A stretch of 64,000 bases of DNA from Budorcas taxicolor (lineage: Eukaryota; Chordata; Mammalia; Artiodactyla; Bovidae): positions 32,294,001 to 32,358,000 of the forward strand of contig NC_068915.1 of NCBI RefSeq assembly GCF_023091745.1, given 5' to 3'. A program made the translations under genes and the position numbers. The first letter of the stretch is position 1, and each line of letters begins with the position of its first letter. The notes under the pieces were generated by a model. The model saw nothing but the letters and a program-made list of their open reading frames with translations, searched no databases and was not told the DNA's origin. This document shows positions 58,245 through 64,000 of this stretch, piece by piece.

Positions 58245-58790
58245 CCCTGTTGCCAAAGTGGTTGGCTCAAATGCCTGAGGTTGGTTTGAATTGATGGGAA
58301 GAGTAAAATAAGTGGTCTTCATATTGCACCCACATGGCTTCTACTGAGAGACAATACTCTTGTGGATCTGAAGTATCTTCTCATATGTATAACCACACTG
58401 GAAGATAGAAACATTGTCTCCCTCTGGAACAAGTGGCGGACATGCTTACTGCCCAGAACAATAATGATAATGTCTCTCTTCAGGGCCAAAGGTAGGCATA
58501 TTTCCTGACATTAAGAGACTTATGTCTCTACAGCCAAGGTTCCTCTTTTGAAACACAGTCCAGTTGTATACAGGTATCACCTGACTCATTTTGTGCCACC
58601 TTTTGAGAATTGGAGGTTGGGAACTTATACATGAAAATGCTTATACTCTGACTCTGATCCATGTACATAATAAAGTGCTTTGTCTCTGTCTCAGGAGTCT
58701 CCTAGCTTCTGCTAGCATCCATGACGCTGGCAAGGGAAGCTGTAAGCTAGCAAGTAGGATAAAACCTCAGATTCTTCACAATTCTTGACA
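58245..58790 (+). mobile_element. Solitary LTR of an endogenous retroviral element
   Basis: A more GC-balanced block with an AATAAA polyadenylation signal at 58669-58674, followed by 'gtgctttgtctctgtctcag' and ending in 'attcttgaca'. That order (signal, short GT/CT-rich R-U5, terminal CA) is LTR-like. No gag, pol or env sequence lies beside it, so it would be a solo LTR. The left border is approximate, no flanking duplication was found, and I cannot name the family or class. It could drive or terminate transcription if active; that is inference. Confidence 0.5.
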
Positions 58791-60063
58791 GGCTGCCCCA
58801 AAAGCTAAGATATGGTTATGGGTAGTATTCTTTATATTTCTCTTTTGACATGAAACTTCTCTTAAACTGTATTAAAAAAGAAAAAACCTCTTGCCTTAAT
58901 GCAAGGCACAGGATGGTTCGTTAAGCTCTCATCAACTTGAATTGGGTTGATATATTTCCAAGTGAAATGAGTAAGATGTTTTAAGCACATTATCTCATTT
59001 TATTATTTCAAATGTCTCATAAGGTAGGAATTAGATTTTGGTGGGTGGGTGAGATGGGGGCAATGGGGGGATACAGTCACAATACCAAACCACTGAAATT
59101 TATCATATAAACAACTTTGTTGCAGAAAAAGTCTTGCTTTTTAACATACTCATCCACTTACTATTTTATTCAATAAACTCTTCGAAGCACTGGTATGGAA
59201 TGTCCTTAGAAATGTGATAATGTCATGTTGCAAATCTACAGGCGTTGTTTAGAAATCATCAGCAATCAAAGGATATGTGAAGTCTCTTCCAGCAATGGAT
59301 AACTGCCATGATGAACTACAACTAACTATTCTATCGTCTAGTAACTACTACTTTTACTCAGCCAAAGATTAACACTATAAAACAGTAGCTTTTGTAAGAA
59401 TAAAACATGTTACTTAATCTCCAGGTACTGAGAATACCTATATTTCTAGTCATAAATTAACCTTCTTAAAAATAGTCATTAACAAAAGAAAAGAAATCAC
59501 TGCATTTTCCTTAGTTACTTTGTTTAGTGGGAACATCAGTCACTTTTAAATTACTTGCACAAAAATACCTGAGGGGCACAATTAATCTACATCATTGAAA
59601 ATTGTTTTGGAAATGTCACTTAATAAAGCTTTTTAATATCACCATAACAATCTGAAATATTAAAAACTTATGTTGTTATTTTCCTTGTTCATAATTAAAC
59701 ATACTCTCAGACAATAGTTGATGTTGCAACTCTAAGCAAGAGAAATGTCTAGACTTTTTACAGATGTCATAAAGACACAAATAATGTGGCTTTTATATAG
59801 TTTATATCTAAACTGACTCTTGACTCTTTGAACCTGTGTTAGTAAAATTAATGAAATAAAAACAATGTCATAATTCGAATGAATAAAATTTGAGTATGTT
59901 CATGGAGTGATGCAGAGATAAATAAGCCTAAACAGAAAGCAGAACTTCACAAACTGAAATAAAAAAACTAGCTCCTAATAAGTTACTCTCAAGTATAAAT
60001 CTGAACACTTTTCAAGTTGATGCACAGGCAAGAATTTTAAGTTAATATGTCGTGTTTTTTAAG
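58791..60063. other. Unassigned AT-rich DNA
   Basis: No family recognised. A short G-rich run lies at about 59039-59072. Confidence 0.5.
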
Positions 60064-60250
60064 TCCCTCAGTCTTGTCTGACTCTTTGCAATCCCATGGA
60101 CTGTAGCCCACCAGGCTCTTCTGTCCATGGTATTTTCCAGGCAAGAATACTGGAGTAGGTTGCCATTCCCTTCTCCATGGGGGTCTTTCCAACCCAGGGA
60201 TTGAACCTGGGTTTCCTGCATTTCAAACAGATTTTTTACAGTCTGAGCCA
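60064..60250 (-). mobile_element. Bov-tA SINE, antisense
   Basis: 'tccctcagtcttgtctgact' through 'gggattgaacctgggtttcc' to 'tttacagtctgagccata'. Near full length, moderately diverged. Confidence 0.95.
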
Positions 60251-61950
60251 TAGATATCAATACTTGGTTTCCAGTCACAAAACAAAGAAAATGCTACACA
60301 ATATTTGAGAAGAATTTACTCAAAGGTTAGTCTTTAGTGATTTGATCTAGTTTGGATTGCACAAACTATGTGGAACTATCATAAAGAAGGTAATATATTG
60401 TTGCGCACCCAGTTTTCACCGTCTATTTATTTCTGGTTAAAGGAAATTATGTTCTTTTAAAAATGGCAGTTGCTTGGAAGACAGTCAGGCTTCATCACTT
60501 CAGGGCTTTTTCTTTTTCAATTTATTTTTCCATGTACTAATCTAATATATTGGTGCATGCCTCCAGAGATCTCTTACAAAGTTTCTCAACATGAGTGACA
60601 CCTCTAATTTTTAAAGTGATTCTCTTTAACCTTGACCCAGAAATCCCAGCATTACAGTTTACTTTTATAAAATTCCTTGGTGAGGATAGGAAGACAGAGA
60701 GAGACAGAGGTAGAAGAGACAGGGAAGTGAAAGAGAGAGTATGAAAGCAAGAGAAAATGGAGAAAGAGAGACAGGGACAGGGAAGACAGAGATGATGAAT
60801 CATGTGCCTGTATTAAACAATAAATGAAATTTCACTCAAAATAACTTAAATTATGACTGTAGTTCTTTATGTGTGTATGAATTCTGACAATGCTTTAACA
60901 ATGTGTAGAAAACTTTAATTTGAATAGTGACAATTGTGTTTATTGCTTACTCTCTATCTTTGGTAATTAATTTTGCATCTTCTGTAAAATGAATTCATAT
61001 GTTAAAAGTGTAGAAAGACTCAAGCCTAAAAGAAGGAGCTCCTTAAATTTGGGAAGAAGTTATTCTACATGATCTATCTCAGACAAAGGAAAGGGGAAAT
61101 GAATAAAGCAGCTAAGGAACAACACAGAATGTGGAATGCCAAAGACCTTACACTAATACAATGAAGCCACAATGAAGAACAAACCTTATTTCAGAGCTGT
61201 GATAATTAACAGGCAAATATGTATTGTAATAAGCCATGCAAAGTATCTTAGTATTAAAAAGAAAGGCAAGGAAGGAGGGTGGGTGAATTCTTCAGAATCT
61301 CAGAGATACGTGTTTTAGAGAGATGGTACACTTTGTCTCTCGTGTTTGTGTTTTATTTCCTCCCTCCAGGCTGTAATGCAATGAGTGTAGCTAGGAAAGA
61401 AAAACTTCATGCAACAGCATGGCATGAACATGTCTATCTTCAAAATCTAGTGCTCCAAGCCTTGCCCATGTGGCAGTGTTTTGGAAGATGAATTTTTTAC
61501 ATGTCTAAAAAAGTGAGTTACTTTCCTTTCCACACACACAACTTAGGTTTTAGAAATTGTGGCAAATTATTCCATATCCACAGTAAAATCAGCACACTGT
61601 CACTCTAGTGGATTGGGTAAGTTCATTTTGGTGTTACAGTCTCCTCAACACTACTGCAGAAGTTTTCATTAACTGCTTCACTGGTAAATATCTAGGTGAA
61701 TATCCATAATTACAGATCACCGACTATTTTATATTGCCAAAATAGGAGGTATAGAATGTATTAAACTATGCTATATTTGTATCTTTCCTATTATAATTTG
61801 CCATTTTGACTTTTATATCAGAAAAAATAGCAGAAATCAGCATTCTAAATAATTTATAAGGAATAAAGCAATGATCTTTTTACTGAGTTCTAACAAAATG
61901 TGATATTTGCAGTATTTACTTGAATTTTCATCTTTATTAAAAAAAAAATC
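60251..61950. other. Unassigned DNA with a purine-rich tract
   Basis: Nothing recognised except the purine tract at 60690-60790. The 70-codon frame at 61279-61491 is unremarkable. Confidence 0.5.
60690..60790. repeat. GA-rich (polypurine) tract
   Basis: About 100 bp almost only A and G on the plus strand, in words such as 'gagacaggg' and 'gaaagagaga'. It could adopt a triplex in principle; no evidence for that here. Confidence 0.8.
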
Positions 61951-62138
61951 TGATGCATGAAGCAGGGCACCCAAAGTTGGTGCTTTGGGACAACCCAGAG
62001 GGATGGGGGTGGTGGAGAGGGAGGTTTAGGATGGGGCAGTACACACGTACACCAGTGGCTGATTCATGTTGATGTATGGCAGAAACTACCACAACATTGT
62101 AAAGCAATTATCCTCCAGTTAAAATAAATTAATGTAAA
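61951..62138 (+). mobile_element. L1-BT 3' UTR, 5'-truncated
   Basis: 'gggacaacccagagggatgg', 'ggtttaggatggggcag', 'gattcatgttgatgtatggc', 'tatcctccagttaaaat'. Tail of the 'cctcca(a/g)ttaaaata' type. Possible short duplication around aaaaaa(t)(c/t)tgat at both ends. Confidence 0.9.
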
Positions 62139-62604
62139 AAATTTGATATTGATTATTTTGCAACTTCAAAAAATAGCAACAAGGAAAGCAGTATTTTAAA
62201 AATTTTGATAGAATATCCACTTACAGAATTTCCTGAAAATAAATTTGACATTGAAAAAGTTTATTAAACTATCAGAATAAATCTCTTAGTTCTTCATTAA
62301 CAGAAAAAGACCAAAAAAAGTATTGATAAATTACTCTATAATTTCATGATATATCAAATATACTTCTCATTTTTAAAAATGAGGCCAATAGTCATTAAAC
62401 ATCGAGAGTATTCCATTGGAGAGAGTAAAAATAAACTATATAAACATATATAAATGTAGTTGAACATACATTAAGATTAATATATAGTAATTATATAACA
62501 CTATTATATTGCATTAATATTAGGCTTAAGTGCAAAAGGCTAAAATGGTGACACAGTCCTTTTAAAGAAAACTTTTAAAGAAAGTATTATATACATGCAA
62601 AAGA
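62139..62604. other. Unassigned AT-rich DNA
   Basis: Nothing recognised. Confidence 0.5.
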
Positions 62605-63010
62605 AGTACGAAATTCATATTGCAAAGTTCAATGATACAAAGTAAGTACCCACATAAACAATACCTCAAGACAGAACATCACCGCCATCCCAGAGCATCC
62701 TTCATTCCCAGTTCCAGTCATTGTGCTACTTCCAGCAAAACCTCTGTTCTGTTCTTACTCTACAGATTAGTTTGTCATTTAATTTTTTTAATGGAATCAT
62801 AAAATATGCATCATCTGGTATCTGGCGTCTTCCACTTATTATATGAGAGATTCATCCATGTTTGTGTAGTTGTGAATCATTTTCATTGATTTGTAGTATT
62901 CTACTATAATATGTTTATTCTCCAATTTAGGGTACACTTGTGCTGTTGTTAGATTTTTGGCTATCAAATAGTTTCTGAGACTATTTTTATAATGTTTCTA
63001 TGAAAAGTAT
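62605..63010 (-). mobile_element. Ancient L1M 3' region, probably antisense
   Basis: 'gcaaagttcaatgatacaaa', 'cagaacatcaccgccatccc', 'tggaatcataaaatatgcat', 'gagattcatccatgtttgtg' and 'ttttcattgatttgtagtat' fit the antisense L1M 3' UTR text in order. Confidence 0.65.
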
Positions 63011-64000
63011 ATTTGATTTTTAAATGGCAAATCAGGGCAGAGCAGTCAATTTTGCATTACAGGTGCCTAAAAAGTGTAGTATTCTGTAAGAAACACAAAG
63101 ATACTTTCTAAGCTTCAAAATTATCAACTGAGTATAAAATGAGAAATTACATTTCCAAAGAATAAAGGTGGTATGTGAGGAACATAGAAGACTGTTTATT
63201 TTCTAAGTGCTAAGATAAAGACATGGTATAAAAAGTGAAACCTGCACTTTTATAAATTCTGCACACAGCAAGGGAAGTGATTACTATTTTTCCCAGTAGA
63301 TTATTTAGTAAAAATTTCCATATATAATCTATCATAACTCATGGCAGTTTCACATAGGGAAAATACTGTTGATTTTTTTTAACTCTGTAAGTACATATTA
63401 TTAAATATCCGGAATTATATTATTTAATACATAGTGGAGTGGAAAGAAAACTCAACATATATTTAGATTCTAACAGGCTGTAGGGATAAAATCTGTAATA
63501 TTTCTTTATATACTTTAAGGAAAACTACTTCAATCCACATGTAACATATTAACTATAAAATATTTTGGATAAAATTTTTTCCCCTTCTAAAATGCCACTC
63601 AAGTTCAGTATGCTATGGATGATAAGCAGATTTACTAATGATATTTTTTTAAATAATTCTGTTATCTTAAGCATAACACACCATCAATTTCTATTGAAAG
63701 CATGGCTAAATAGTGATATTTATAGTTTTGGAGGGAGGAAATTTTCTCTTACAGACTTTATTTTATTTATTAGATTTGGGATATGGAGTGACATTTTAAT
63801 GGAATAATTATTCATTCTACTTTTGCTTTCATTTTTTTTTAAATTCAGAGAATTATCTCTCTCAGTCTGTATGTGATTCACTATTGGCTAAATATCTCCT
63901 ATGGATCCAAAGCTATGTCAAACATGATCCTGTTTTCAAGTATTTCAATTTTGCTAGAGACTCATATGACGTAATAGGAAACTACACAACCTGAGCCCAG
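63011..64000. other. Unassigned AT-rich DNA
   Basis: Nothing recognised to the end of the window. The 80-codon frame at 63565-63807 has no recognisable domain. Confidence 0.5.

Noticed and set aside
1..64000. An undescribed biological system or gene cluster.
   Set aside because: Both strands were read for gene families, RNA genes and arrays. Everything with recognisable coding content is a known retrotransposon remnant.

Overview
The window is nuclear DNA from a ruminant, most likely a bovid. The evidence is the repeat content: BovB (RTE-type LINE), Bov-tA and Bov-A2 SINEs, the bovid L1 family (L1-BT type) and a CHR-2-type cetartiodactyl SINE, lying among older repeats shared by all placental mammals (L1M, L2, MIR, MER20, a MaLR-type LTR). 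I cannot tell cattle, sheep, goat and their relatives apart from this sequence. It is AT-rich, with no bacterial, viral-genome or organellar organisation. I found no host gene: no credible multi-exon structure, no intact protein family other than retrotransposon ORF remnants, and no tRNA, rRNA or snRNA gene. It reads as intergenic or deep intronic DNA. Family names come from recognition by eye, not from a database search.

Layout. 1-4 kb: mostly unassigned DNA with L1 and L2 scraps. 4-6 kb: two BovB 3' ends in inverted orientation around a MIR. 7.7-10.8 kb: a large antisense BovB with its 5' UTR and endonuclease region but no 3' end. 10.8-13.3 kb: a 205-bp inverted duplication around a Bov-tA, a BovB and an L1M tail. 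13.3-20 kb: mainly unassigned DNA with a CHR-2 SINE, MER20 and hAT-like relics, and an antisense BovB. 20-29 kb: a nested stack in which an ancient L2 is split by a 7.7-kb L1-BT. That L1 carries an internal inversion, a Bov-A2 in its 5' UTR and a second L1 tail near its 3' end. 29-33 kb: another L1-BT inside an older L1 tail, then a 2.1-kb BovB with the longest open frame in the window (252 codons). 33-46 kb: SINEs, BovB tails and a 3-kb ancient L1M. 46-64 kb: scattered SINEs and BovB tails, an ancient L1M with nested insertions at 53.5-54.5 kb, a diverged BovB with an AAC-repeat tail, and a solitary LTR at 58.2-58.8 kb.

Function. The retrotransposon proteins visible (BovB and L1 endonuclease and reverse transcriptase) would copy their own RNA and that of the SINEs into new sites. 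Every copy here is truncated, frameshifted or rearranged, so none looks able to move. Target-site duplications found by eye fix the borders of at least ten insertions and give a relative order of events. I did not find a new biological system. The most informative structures are the internally inverted L1-BT, the large L1 palindrome inside it, and the inverted duplication whose homology stops exactly at a BovB 5' end.
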